This document shows, piece by piece, positions 7,744 through 15,542 of a stretch of 21,674 bases of DNA; the stretch's first letter is position 1, and every line of letters starts with the position of its first letter. The position numbers were made by a program, and so were the translations under genes. Origin of the DNA: an uncultured Porphyromonadaceae bacterium (GTDB taxonomy: Bacteria > Bacteroidota > Bacteroidia > Bacteroidales > Muribaculaceae); contig CAJKRG010000053.1 in assembly GCA_905202215.1 (NCBI GenBank), positions 1-21,674 of the forward strand, in the 5' to 3' direction. The notes below the pieces were generated by a model. The model was given only the letters and a program-made list of their open reading frames with translations, did no database searches and had not been told where the DNA came from.

Positions 7744-8994
7744 TTATTTGTCGCGGAGGGCTTCGATGGGCTTGATGCGCATGGCCTTGATGGCGGGCAG
7801 AGTGCCCGCGGCGGTGCCGAGCACGAAGAATGCTCCCACGATTATCATGGCGGTGGTGAAACTGATCTGGAAGCCGGCGTAGCCGTTGATTGGATTGTAG
7901 GTGCCCTTGTCGGCCAGTCCGAGCACGAGCGAGGCGAAGCATACGCCGGCGATACCTGCCACAAGCGTCAGCAACACGCTCTCGGAGAGTACCTGCACGG
8001 TGATGTCGGCCGGTTTGGCGCCGATGGCGCGGCGTACGCCGAACTCGTGGGTGCGCTCCTTGACGATGATCCACATGATGTTGCCCACGCCTATCACACC
8101 GGCCATGAGCGAACCGAGGCCGACGAACAGAGCCAGCAGGCTGATGCCGAGGAAAAGGCCGTTGATCATCTCGAACATCTCGGAAACGTCCATGAAGCCC
8201 ATGGCGCGTTCGTCGTCGGGGTGTATGGAGTGTGCGGCGCTCAGAGCGCGGCGTATGTAGGGCTCGTTGTCCGATGGCTTGTGGCCGCGGGTCGAGGTAT
8301 ACATGAAAGCGTCGACGGTGTTGCCGCGGTTGAAGGCGCGGCGCATGGTGCTTGCCGGAATGATGAAGCTGTCGTCGACACGCCCCATGATACTGGCCTC
8401 GCCGCGCTGTCCGGCCACACCGACGATGGTGAAGTAGACGTTGGCGAGGTTCACCGACTTGCCTATGGGCGACTCCGAACCGAAAAGCTCGGTGGCCATG
8501 TTGCGGCCTATGACGGCCACTTTGGCGTAGGAACGGACGTCGGCCTCGTTGACGAAACGGCCTTCGTAGATCATAGGCTCCATAAGCTCGGTGTAGCTGT
8601 CCTCGACACCCATCACGGCGCCGCTCTTGCTCTTGTCGGCATATGAGGCGCTTACCCACGAGCGATACATCATGCTCGAATTGTCGATATAGGGGGCCAC
8701 ACGGCGGATATTGTCGATGTCCTGCACGGTCATCGACCAGGCGGAGCCTTTGTTGAAACCTTTGTACGATATGCTGCGCGTACCGGCGAACACGGCGCCC
8801 ATATTGGTTGCGAAACCGTCGAAATTGCGGCTCATGACGCCCTTGAAACCCTGCGAGCCGCCCCAGAGCATGGCGAGCATGGCCGTGCCCCAGAAAATGC
8901 CGAAGGCGGTGAGGAAGGTGCGTGTCTTGTTGCGGGAGAGAGTGGCTACGATTTCGCGCCAGTTCTCAAGATCGAAGATAGATGTCGATTTCAT
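7744..8994 (-). CDS. ABC transporter permease, MacB/FtsX type (second)
   Basis: A 416-residue inner membrane permease. One membrane helix lies near the N-terminus (about 26-48, FLTAFGIFWGTAMLAMLWGG), followed by a large periplasmic MacB-type domain (about 50-280). The C-terminal FtsX domain has three helices, beginning near ISLLALFVGLGSLMAGVIGVGNIMW. The conserved VKERTHEFGVRRAIGAKPADI coupling segment is present between the first two of these. Unlike E. coli MacB, no ATPase is fused to it; the nucleotide-binding subunit is the separate gene ending at 10211. The start codon lies 3 nt past the stop of the first permease, so the two are translationally linked and probably assemble as a heterodimer, which is inference. 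Confidence 0.94.
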   Translation of the reverse strand: MKSTSIFDLENWREIVATLSRNKTRTFLTAFGIFWGTAMLAMLWGGSQGFKGVMSRNFDGFATNMGAVFAGTRSISYKGFNKGSAWSMTVQDIDNIRRVAPYIDNSSMMYRSWVSASYADKSKSGAVMGVEDSYTELMEPMIYEGRFVNEADVRSYAKVAVIGRNMATELFGSESPIGKSVNLANVYFTIVGVAGQRGEASIMGRVDDSFIIPASTMRRAFNRGNTVDAFMYTSTRGHKPSDNEPYIRRALSAAHSIHPDDERAMGFMDVSEMFEMINGLFLGISLLALFVGLGSLMAGVIGVGNIMWIIVKERTHEFGVRRAIGAKPADITVQVLSESVLLTLVAGIAGVCFASLVLGLADKGTYNPINGYAGFQISFTTAMIIVGAFFVLGTAAGTLPAIKAMRIKPIEALRDK

Positions 8995-8997
8995 GGC

Positions 8998-10218
8998 TTA
9001 TTCGTCGCGGAGCGCTTCTACGGGTTTCACTTTGATTGCCTTCAGTGCCGGGAAGAGGCCAGCAAAGGCGCCGGCTATCACAAGGGCTATCGTCACCTCG
9101 ACGGCAATGGATATGTCGACAGTAGCGTCCTTGAAGCCTTCCATGTCGCCGAGGGCGGCGTTGAGGCCCTGCAGGGCGAGCGTGCCGAAGACTATGCCTA
9201 TGTAGCCGAAGAGCGACGTCATGGCAACGCTTTCGGCCAGAATCTGCGTGAGCACCGAACGGGGCTTGGCGCCTATGGCGCGGCGTATGCCGATCTCGTG
9301 CGTGCGCTCGCGCACCGACACGAACATTATGTTGCTCACGCCGACTATGCCGGTGAGGAGCGTGAACACGCCGATGATCCACACGGCGAGGTTGAGGTAG
9401 CCCATGGCGGCCTGGCCGCTGAGATAGCTGTTGAAGCTGTTCCAGCTCCACACGGCGTTGCGGTCGGAGGGGTCGAACCGGTGCTGGCGTGCCAGGGTGG
9501 TGCGGAGAGCGGCTTCGGCGGCCTCGCCGTCGGCCTCGGTGGAGAGGCCCTGCATGTCGACCTTTATGGAATATGCATCGTCGTTATTGCCGGTCACGGC
9601 CTTGTAGGCGGTGTAGGGCACCATTGTCTGCGAGCGCCAGCGGTGGTCGTAGATGCCTACGATAGTCCAGGCCAGGCCCATGCACTGCACGGTGCGGCCC
9701 ACGGCCACGGAATCGTTGTCGAAAAGGAGGCGGGCGTTTTTCGAGGCCATGACCATGGTGCGGCGGGCGTCGCTGATGTCGGCGTCGTTGATGAAGCGGC
9801 CATATTTCATGGTTATGTTGTTGGTCTCGCGGGCCTTGGGGTATACGGCCTCGAAGCCGCCGCTGACCACGTCCTTTGCCGTCGAGATCTTGGCCGAATC
9901 GACGCTCGCGAAGGCTATGGCGTCGGCCACGAGGCTCTGGTTGTCGTGCTTTATGGCCTCGATGTCGGCGCCCTTGAGGCCGATGTAGCGGCCGTCCTTG
10001 TAGCCTTTGTAGGGCTTGGAGGTGACGCCGCTCCAGAACTGGATGCCGTTGGTCTCGCTTTCGTCCCAGTTGTCCTCGAAGGAATTGCGCACGCCACGGC
10101 TGGCTCCGAGAAGCACGATGAGCATGAAAATGCCCCAGGACACCGATACGCCGGTGAGAATGGTGCGCAGGCGGTTGTTGCGGAGCGTCTGCGCTATTTC
10201 GCGTATGAGGTCAAGCAT
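8998..10218 (-). CDS. ABC transporter permease, MacB/FtsX type (first)
   Basis: A 406-residue paralogue of the following permease with the same plan: an N-terminal helix (about 17-40), a periplasmic domain, and three C-terminal helices containing the VRERTHEIGIRRAIGAKPRSV coupling segment. The two differ strongly in the periplasmic region, so they are not recent duplicates. Its start overlaps the end of the ATPase gene by 8 nt, which implies coupled translation. MacB-like permeases drive export of substrates taken up from the periplasm by mechanotransmission rather than moving them through their own channel. Confidence 0.94.
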   Translation of the reverse strand: MLDLIREIAQTLRNNRLRTILTGVSVSWGIFMLIVLLGASRGVRNSFEDNWDESETNGIQFWSGVTSKPYKGYKDGRYIGLKGADIEAIKHDNQSLVADAIAFASVDSAKISTAKDVVSGGFEAVYPKARETNNITMKYGRFINDADISDARRTMVMASKNARLLFDNDSVAVGRTVQCMGLAWTIVGIYDHRWRSQTMVPYTAYKAVTGNNDDAYSIKVDMQGLSTEADGEAAEAALRTTLARQHRFDPSDRNAVWSWNSFNSYLSGQAAMGYLNLAVWIIGVFTLLTGIVGVSNIMFVSVRERTHEIGIRRAIGAKPRSVLTQILAESVAMTSLFGYIGIVFGTLALQGLNAALGDMEGFKDATVDISIAVEVTIALVIAGAFAGLFPALKAIKVKPVEALRDE

Positions 10219-10882
10219 TGTCGTTCACGATTTCGCCGTCGACGATACGGATTATTCTGTTTGTGGCCGCTCCGACACCGGGGTCGTGAGTGACTATGAC
10301 CACGGTCATGCCGTCGGCATTGAGCTGGCGGAAGACTTCCATCACTTCCTTTGAGGTGTGGCTGTCGAGTGCGCCCGTAGGCTCGTCGGCAAGAATGATG
10401 GCGGGACGGGTCACCAGCGCGCGGGCTATGGCGACACGCTGCTTCTGGCCGCCCGAGAGCTCGCCGGGCAGATGGTGGGCGCGGTCGGCCAGACCCATGC
10501 GCTCGAGCTGCTCCATGGCGAGGGCGTTGCGCTTGCGGCGCCCAATGCCCTGATAGAAGAGCGGGAGCGCCACATTCTCGAGGGCGTTCTTGTAGTTGAT
10601 GAGGTTAAATGACTGGAATACGAAACCGATCTTGCGGTTGCGGATCTCGGCGGCGCGGTTTTCCGACAGATCCCTAATCTCGAGACCGTCGAGCACATAG
10701 TCGCCGGAGTCGTAGCTGTCGAGAATGCCGAGGATGTTGAGGAGCGTCGACTTACCGCTGCCAGAGGCACCCATGACAGACACAAGCTCGCCGCGTTCGA
10801 TCTCGAGATTGATGTCCTTGAGAACGTGCAGAGGCACAATGCCGGGATAGGTTTTGTTGACGTCGTGAAGCGAAATGATCAT
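10211..10882 (-). CDS. ABC transporter ATP-binding protein, MacB/LolD type
   Basis: This is the energy-coupling subunit of the exporter. I place the start at the ATG ending at 10882 (223 residues). An in-frame extension to 10990 exists, but its extra 36 residues are polar and unlike the family, whereas MIISLHDVNKTYPG is the normal opening. From this start, Walker A is GASGSGKS (38-45), the Q-loop is Q90, the ABC signature is LSGGQ (142-146), Walker B ends at D166-E167, and the H-loop is H199. The family powers FtsX-fold permeases such as MacB and LolCDE. It is the first gene of the cluster. No exact TAnnTTTG box was found upstream on this strand, so its promoter is unassigned. Confidence 0.95.
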   Translation of the reverse strand: MIISLHDVNKTYPGIVPLHVLKDINLEIERGELVSVMGASGSGKSTLLNILGILDSYDSGDYVLDGLEIRDLSENRAAEIRNRKIGFVFQSFNLINYKNALENVALPLFYQGIGRRKRNALAMEQLERMGLADRAHHLPGELSGGQKQRVAIARALVTRPAIILADEPTGALDSHTSKEVMEVFRQLNADGMTVVIVTHDPGVGAATNRIIRIVDGEIVNDNA

Positions 10883-11001
10883 GTTTATAGACGTAGATGA
10901 ACGGAAAGTGTTTTTGTTTTTTTGACCATATGACGCATTTGACCCGCGCAGTATTACACTTCGCCCGTTTTTTTTGAAAAAAACTTTCATCTCACCTTTC
11001 C

Positions 11002-11016
11002 GACAGCCCGGCTGTC
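11002..11016. promoter_or_regulatory. Small inverted repeat in the divergent intergenic region
   Basis: GACAGC and GCTGTC (6-bp arms) flank CCG. The repeat sits 14 nt upstream of the TATCTTTG box, where a -33 element would otherwise lie. It could be an operator or a chance palindrome; the sequence does not decide. Confidence 0.35.
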
Positions 11017-11030
11017 AGCTGATTTTTGGC

Positions 11031-11038
11031 TATCTTTG
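11031..11038 (+). promoter_or_regulatory. Acyltransferase promoter, -7 box
   Basis: TATCTTTG matches TAnnTTTG exactly and ends only 6 nt before the ATG at 11045, so the transcript would be leaderless or nearly so. No -33 TTTG is present at the usual spacing. Confidence 0.65.
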
Positions 11039-11044
11039 CGAATC

Positions 11045-11674
11045 ATGGACTACGAGAAATACAGCGTTGCCGGGCGCGAAATGAGAATACCGGTGCCACG
11101 CAGCTACTCTGACTGCGCCGAACTGATAAAATCGGATTACTACCGTCACAACGGCCGACGGCATTCGCTCTTCCGCATATGGCTGGGGAGCCTGTCGCGC
11201 ACGAGCATGGGCTTTTCGTTCTGGTTCCGTCTGTCGCAGCACAAGGGCTGGCTCTATCCGTTCACCAAGATGATGCTGCACCGCTACAAGCGCTACGGCC
11301 TCCTCATACCGGCACGCACGCGCATAGGCTACGGATTCTACATACAGCATTGCTGCGGCACCGTCATAGGCGGTTCGGCAGTGATAGGCAACAACGTGAA
11401 TATCGGACAGTTCACCACGATAGGCTCCAACGTACCCGAAGGAGCTGCCATAGTGGGCGACGGGGTATATATCGGCCCTGGCACGAGCATAGTCGACAAT
11501 ATAGAGATCGGCCCTGGCGCATGCATAGGCGCGGGCGCCGTCGTGACAAAAAACGTTGCGCCCGACACGACGGTCGCAGGCGTTCCCGCACGACCTATCT
11601 CTGCCCCGCCCCACCCCGAATATATCCGCAACCCCTGGCCGATGGGGGAATTAATAATGAAGAATGGAGAATGA
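11045..11674 (+). CDS. Hexapeptide-repeat O-acetyltransferase (CysE-like fold)
   Basis: A 209-residue left-handed beta-helix acyltransferase. The N-terminal 90 residues are basic and helical. The hexapeptide repeats run from about residue 92 to 180 (IGYGFYIQHCCGTVIGGSAVIGNNVNIGQFTTIGSN and on), ending in the usual VVTKNVAPDTTVAGVPARPI. The catalytic-type histidine is present in IQHCCGT. The Asp of the DIHP motif of true serine acetyltransferases is not there: the region reads IPARTRIG. A role in acetylating a surface glycan or another small acceptor is therefore as likely as cysteine synthesis. I chose ATG 11045; an in-frame TTG at 11036 is inside the promoter box. The final residues (about GELIMKNGE) are encoded by the AT-rich repeat that follows. 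Confidence 0.85.
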   Translation: MDYEKYSVAGREMRIPVPRSYSDCAELIKSDYYRHNGRRHSLFRIWLGSLSRTSMGFSFWFRLSQHKGWLYPFTKMMLHRYKRYGLLIPARTRIGYGFYIQHCCGTVIGGSAVIGNNVNIGQFTTIGSNVPEGAAIVGDGVYIGPGTSIVDNIEIGPGACIGAGAVVTKNVAPDTTVAGVPARPISAPPHPEYIRNPWPMGELIMKNGE

Positions 11675-11767
11675 AGAATGGAGAATTATTAATGAAGAAT
11701 TAATAATGGAGAGTGAGGGGTGGACAACGGCACTCCAAGCTAATCTGTCATTATTAATTATAAATTA
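11648..11767. repeat. AT-rich inverted-repeat spacer between convergent genes
   Basis: Repeated words such as GAAGAATGGAGAAT and GAATTAATAATG in 11648-11707 face ATTATTAATTATAAATTATTAATTCTC near 11750-11778. The left end codes for the last residues of the acyltransferase and the right end reaches the stop of the bcp gene. Confidence 0.7.
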
Positions 11768-12223
11768 TTAATTCTCAATTAGATCAAAAATTTGTTGGGC
11801 GGCGTTTTTGGTGTCTACCTTGCGGATGATGTGGGTTATGCGGTGGTCGGCATCGGTTATGAATGTGGTGCGGACGGTACCCATATACTCGCGTCCGGCC
11901 ATTTTCTTTTTCTGCCATACGCCGAATGCCTGATTGACCTCGGTCGACTGATCGCTCAGCAGGAGGAAGGGCAGATCGTATTTCTGCACGAATTTGATGT
12001 GGCTCGCCGGCGAGTCCTTGCTGATACCTATAACGGTATAGCCGAGGGCGGTGAGTCTACCGTATCCGTCGCGTATGGAGCATGCCTCGGCAGTGCAGCC
12101 CGGAGTATTGTCTTTGGGATAGAAGTATATGACGAGGGGCTTACCGGCAAAGTCGGCGGCTTTCACTTCGCGTCCGTCGGCATCATAGCCGAGGATTTCG
12201 GGTATTTTTTCTCCTGTTTCCAT
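11768..12223 (-). CDS. bcp: Thioredoxin-dependent peroxiredoxin, Bcp/PrxQ type
   Basis: A 151-residue cytoplasmic thiol peroxidase that reduces hydrogen peroxide and organic peroxides using thioredoxin. The diagnostic sequence is DNTPGCTAEACSIRD, with peroxidatic C43 and C48 as the likely resolving cysteine, the atypical two-cysteine arrangement of PrxQ. FYPKD before it and GTVRTTFITD later are also family hallmarks, and the length is normal. Its start is 9 nt after the stop of the CNNM/CBS gene, making it the last gene of the coaX operon, although a separate promoter inside the previous gene cannot be excluded. The stop lies at the edge of an AT-rich spacer. Confidence 0.95.
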   Translation of the reverse strand: METGEKIPEILGYDADGREVKAADFAGKPLVIYFYPKDNTPGCTAEACSIRDGYGRLTALGYTVIGISKDSPASHIKFVQKYDLPFLLLSDQSTEVNQAFGVWQKKKMAGREYMGTVRTTFITDADHRITHIIRKVDTKNAAQQIFDLIEN

Positions 12224-12232
12224 AATTAATTC

Positions 12233-13510
12233 TTATTCTACAACGGCAGATAGGCGTATCAGATCGATGCGGGCGGCGGATTTTTTCACTATGTCGAGGC
12301 GGTACCGGTCTATGATGACGGTAGCGTCCTGCTCGGGTATCGTTCCGGTGCTATGTAGCACGAATCCGGCGATGGTCTGATAGCTGTCGTCCTCCGGAAT
12401 ATCGAGATGGAAGCGCTCGTTGATTTCGGCGATTTCACAGCGGCCCGAGAACTCATAGATGCCCGGTTCTATCTCGCGGGCTATATAGCGGGCTGTGTCG
12501 TGCTCATCCTCGATATTGCCGCAGATCTCCTCCATGAGGTCTTCGAGGGTAAGCATGCCGGCGGTGCCTCCGAATTCATCGACCACGACGGCTATCGAGC
12601 GCTTCTGCTGAAGGAGACGGCGCATCATGGTGTTGGCCATAAGATTTTCGGGGGCGTAAAGCACCGGTTTTATATGCTCCTTCCAGTCTTTGGCAGGGTC
12701 GAAAAGCTCGCTCACGTGGATATAGCCCTCGATACTGTCGATGTCGTCGCGGAAAACGAGGATCTTGGAGCGGCCCGTGCGGGTGAACATCTCCGAAAGC
12801 TCCTCGCGGGTGATGGTATCGATGTTGACAGCCACGATCTCGTTGCGCGGCGTCATGCAGTCGCGCACATGAGTCGAAGAGAAGTCGAGGGCGTTGCGGA
12901 AAATCTTGACCTCGTTCTCGACGGTCTGCTTCTTTTCCTCGAGATCGTCGATACTTTCCTCTATATAGTCGTTGAGATCACCTATGGAGATGAAATGGAG
13001 ACGTTTTGTCGTATCCTTGATTCCTGCCAGGCGCATGAGCGCGCGGGACAGCCATGCCGTGAAGACCGATACGGGATAAAGCACGATATAGAATATCCAG
13101 ACAGGCAGGGCGAAAATCTTGAGCGAGTTGTTGGGGTTGATACCGAATATGGTCTTCGGCAGAAATTCGCCCGTGAGCAGAATCACGGCTGTCGAGATGA
13201 GAGTCTGGCAAATGAGGATAAAGAATTCGTTGGTCGATATCCGTGCCAGAAAAGGCTCGATGAACATTGCCGCGCCCATACCGTAGATGACGAGCATCAC
13301 ATTGTTACCCACCAGAATGGTGGAGATGAAGAGCTCGGAGCGCGAATAGAAAAGATTGATAATTCTGGAAATGAGGCCACCGCGCTTGACGTCGAGCTCG
13401 ACGCGCACACGGTCGGAAGTGACAAAAGCCATCTCGCAGCCCGAGAAGAGGGCCGAGAACATCAGCGATACGAGCGTGATCGCAATCCAGATTCCCTGGT
13501 CGGATTCCAT
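12233..13510 (-). CDS. CNNM/CBS-domain membrane protein (CorC/HlyC, GldE-like)
   Basis: A 425-residue inner membrane protein. Residues about 1-190 form the CNNM (DUF21) transmembrane domain, opening with ITLVSLMFSALFSGCEMAFVTSDR and containing the EFLPKTIFGINPN loop. A CBS pair follows at about 210-340 (VRDCMTPRNEIVAV and VVVDEFGGTAGMLTLEDLMEEICGNIEDE). A CorC/HlyC domain occupies the C-terminus. CNNM proteins are linked to Mg2+ or Co2+ transport, and relatives in gliding Bacteroidota are called GldE. The old hemolysin label is not informative. The gene starts 2 nt after the lptC stop and is followed 9 nt later by bcp, so it is co-translated with envelope-assembly genes. The transported ion, if any, cannot be told. 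Confidence 0.92.
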   Translation of the reverse strand: MESDQGIWIAITLVSLMFSALFSGCEMAFVTSDRVRVELDVKRGGLISRIINLFYSRSELFISTILVGNNVMLVIYGMGAAMFIEPFLARISTNEFFILICQTLISTAVILLTGEFLPKTIFGINPNNSLKIFALPVWIFYIVLYPVSVFTAWLSRALMRLAGIKDTTKRLHFISIGDLNDYIEESIDDLEEKKQTVENEVKIFRNALDFSSTHVRDCMTPRNEIVAVNIDTITREELSEMFTRTGRSKILVFRDDIDSIEGYIHVSELFDPAKDWKEHIKPVLYAPENLMANTMMRRLLQQKRSIAVVVDEFGGTAGMLTLEDLMEEICGNIEDEHDTARYIAREIEPGIYEFSGRCEIAEINERFHLDIPEDDSYQTIAGFVLHSTGTIPEQDATVIIDRYRLDIVKKSAARIDLIRLSAVVE

Positions 13511-13512
13511 AT

Positions 13513-14292
13513 TCAGAGGGGTTTACGTTTCATCGGCGTGAGCTTCTGCGGCTCAGCCTGTCGGGTGATTTGATCGTTGGCGCCGGCAGGCTGTGCGAGA
13601 GCCGCTTCGGGGGTATAATCGCGGGCGGCGGGGCGTGCCTGCGAGTGCCGGGCCGGAGAAGAGGGTGCCGTACTGTCGGCGTCTGCGGTGCGGGTGCTGT
13701 CGGAGGCTGCACGGCGGCCCGGCATGCTGTTGGCCGGTAGAATCGCCGTCGGCTTGCGGACGGTGTACCACAGCATGTTCTGGTCCGACTCGAAGCCGTA
13801 GCCTTCGATGGTGCGGTCGGAGCGGACGATGTGTATGAAGGAGTCGGTATACATCTTCCTCTTTGTCTGGTCCCAGAAAAGCTGCTGAGTGAGGAAGCTG
13901 TCGCGCAGAGTATTGACCATCACCACATTGCCGTCGAGCTGCCATATGCGCTTGCGCGAGAGGTAGACCGCCAAATCGCAGATGACGTTCGACTCGGGAT
14001 TCATGTCGTGGTCGTACTGCTCCAGTTCAATGCCTTCGGGAAAGCGCCAGAAGGGCTCGTCGGCATCCTCGAACATCTGCCAGAGCGGTGTCACGACCTT
14101 GTATCGCGTATAGCCGCTGTCGCTGATGAGGGTGGTGACATCTGTGGTGGCCATCGTCGGGGTGAGGTCTCCGCCGAGGGTATTGGGCACATAATGCTGC
14201 TTTTCGGGCGTACATGCCGTAAAAAGCCAGGCGACGGCACCGAGGAGGGCCGCCGCCGCAGGCAATGCGCGCATTCTGTTGCCTGAAGACAT
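13513..14292 (-). CDS. lptC: LPS export periplasmic lipoprotein LptC
   Basis: LptC is the inner-membrane-anchored bridge component that passes lipopolysaccharide from LptBFG to LptA. The product is 259 residues when started at the ATG ending at 14292, which shares one base with the upstream stop (TGATG). This coupling favours it over an in-frame start at 14319. A signal with lipobox FTAC puts the lipidated cysteine at C27. The LptC fold runs to about residue 190, with typical DLAVYLSRKRIWQLDGNVVMVN and LFWDQTKRKMYTDSFIHIVR stretches. The last 65-70 residues are rich in Ala, Pro, Ser, Arg and Thr and look disordered; this tail is an unusual addition. Other Lpt genes are not in the window. Confidence 0.88.
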   Translation of the reverse strand: MSSGNRMRALPAAAALLGAVAWLFTACTPEKQHYVPNTLGGDLTPTMATTDVTTLISDSGYTRYKVVTPLWQMFEDADEPFWRFPEGIELEQYDHDMNPESNVICDLAVYLSRKRIWQLDGNVVMVNTLRDSFLTQQLFWDQTKRKMYTDSFIHIVRSDRTIEGYGFESDQNMLWYTVRKPTAILPANSMPGRRAASDSTRTADADSTAPSSPARHSQARPAARDYTPEAALAQPAGANDQITRQAEPQKLTPMKRKPL

Positions 14293-15542
14293 CAGTCGAT
14301 CTTGCTTTGACCGAACCACATCTCGTTGAAGTTAATGCCGAGTGTGATGTTGAAGTAATTTTCCTTGATAAGGGGATTGGGGTGTGCCTGACGGTGTTTC
14401 CACTCGAAACCGAGGCTCACGATGGTCTTGAAAGAGGGCACCGGGAAACCGAAACCGCAGGTGACGCCGTATTCGCGCAGACGATTGTCGCGGATCATGA
14501 GGTAGTCGTTGTTATAGTAGAGACCGGCGCGATACTGGATACGCTTGAGGTATCCGCCGCGGACATTAGGCGTGAACTGCATGCCGAGGGCATACTTGCT
14601 GCGGTCGGCGAAGCGCTCCGACACGTTCTCGCCGTCGAAGCCGCGGAATTTTGCCTTGCTCCAGGGCTGGTAGGTATAGTCGAACTCGACCATGAGGCGG
14701 CGGTCAAGGTGATAGCAGATACCGGCTCCCCATGTCTCGGGCAGCGAGTAGTTGTTTTTGAGCTTGTGCTCGTCGGTCACCTCGGGGGTAGTGCTTTCCT
14801 GAGTGTCGTAGTAGATAATCCTGGCGTTGCCCAGAAGAGTTTTCTCAGGGCTGTATGTGAGGCCGAAAGTAAGGCGGTCGGTGCCGCGGAGGGGCAGCGA
14901 ATACTGTGCGCCGAAGTTGAGGTGATAGTCGCGCACCTCAAGCTGCTTCTGGTATAGGGTGCTGTATCCGGCCGAGGCTACGGCATATGTGTCGTTGAGG
15001 ATTGTGCCGAAGAGATAGGAGATGTTGGCGCCGACGGAGAAGCCCCTGAAGGGACGTCCGGCAATGCCGAGATAAAGCTCGTTGAGGCTACCTGATCCCT
15101 GACGCGAGTCGATACCGTTCTCAATCTCGCTTCCGAAAGAGTATCCCACCGATGAAAACGGCACTACGCCGACCGAAGCGCCCATATAGCGCCCGAGGGG
15201 GAACTGCATGGTGGCATAGTCGAGACCGCCGCCGAAGGTGTTGTCCTTGCGCACGGTGCCGTCGACGGTTTCGGTCTGCCACAGGGCGGTCACGTCGACA
15301 CCCATGTCGAAGAGGAATGTGAGGGTATCGATGGCGGCATAGGATGCGGGGTTCATCATATTGATCTGGCGGCCAGAGTTCATGGCGTAGCCGACACCGC
15401 CCATAGCGCGCTGCGACGATGTGGCGTGGTCACTCAGAATACCGTACCCGAAACTCGAGTAGGGGGTCATCGTACCGTTCTGGGCGCTTGCCGCTGTCGC
15501 CAGCAGGAGAGCGACAGCCGCTATTATCTTAGCGATTTTCAT
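14292..15542 (-). CDS. Outer membrane beta-barrel protein of unknown function
   Basis: A 416-residue predicted outer membrane protein. The signal peptide MKIAKIIAAVALLLATAASA is followed by Q21, so signal peptidase I would expose a glutamine. The mature part is made of alternating amphipathic strands with many Gly, Tyr and aromatic girdle residues (SSFGYGILSD, GGVGYAMNSGRQINMMNPASYAAID and others), resembling FadL/OmpP1-like or PorV-like barrels. The MNPASYA stretch near residue 65 is common to these Bacteroidota barrels. It overlaps coaX by 14 nt upstream and shares a base with lptC downstream, so it is made together with an LPS-export factor. I cannot name a substrate. A link to LPS or lipid handling is inference from position only. 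Confidence 0.85.
   Translation of the reverse strand: MKIAKIIAAVALLLATAASAQNGTMTPYSSFGYGILSDHATSSQRAMGGVGYAMNSGRQINMMNPASYAAIDTLTFLFDMGVDVTALWQTETVDGTVRKDNTFGGGLDYATMQFPLGRYMGASVGVVPFSSVGYSFGSEIENGIDSRQGSGSLNELYLGIAGRPFRGFSVGANISYLFGTILNDTYAVASAGYSTLYQKQLEVRDYHLNFGAQYSLPLRGTDRLTFGLTYSPEKTLLGNARIIYYDTQESTTPEVTDEHKLKNNYSLPETWGAGICYHLDRRLMVEFDYTYQPWSKAKFRGFDGENVSERFADRSKYALGMQFTPNVRGGYLKRIQYRAGLYYNNDYLMIRDNRLREYGVTCGFGFPVPSFKTIVSLGFEWKHRQAHPNPLIKENYFNITLGINFNEMWFGQSKID

Noticed and set aside
10883..10990. N-terminal extension of the ABC ATPase
   Set aside because: The extra 36 residues are polar and unlike the family, while the ATG at 10882 gives a normal start.
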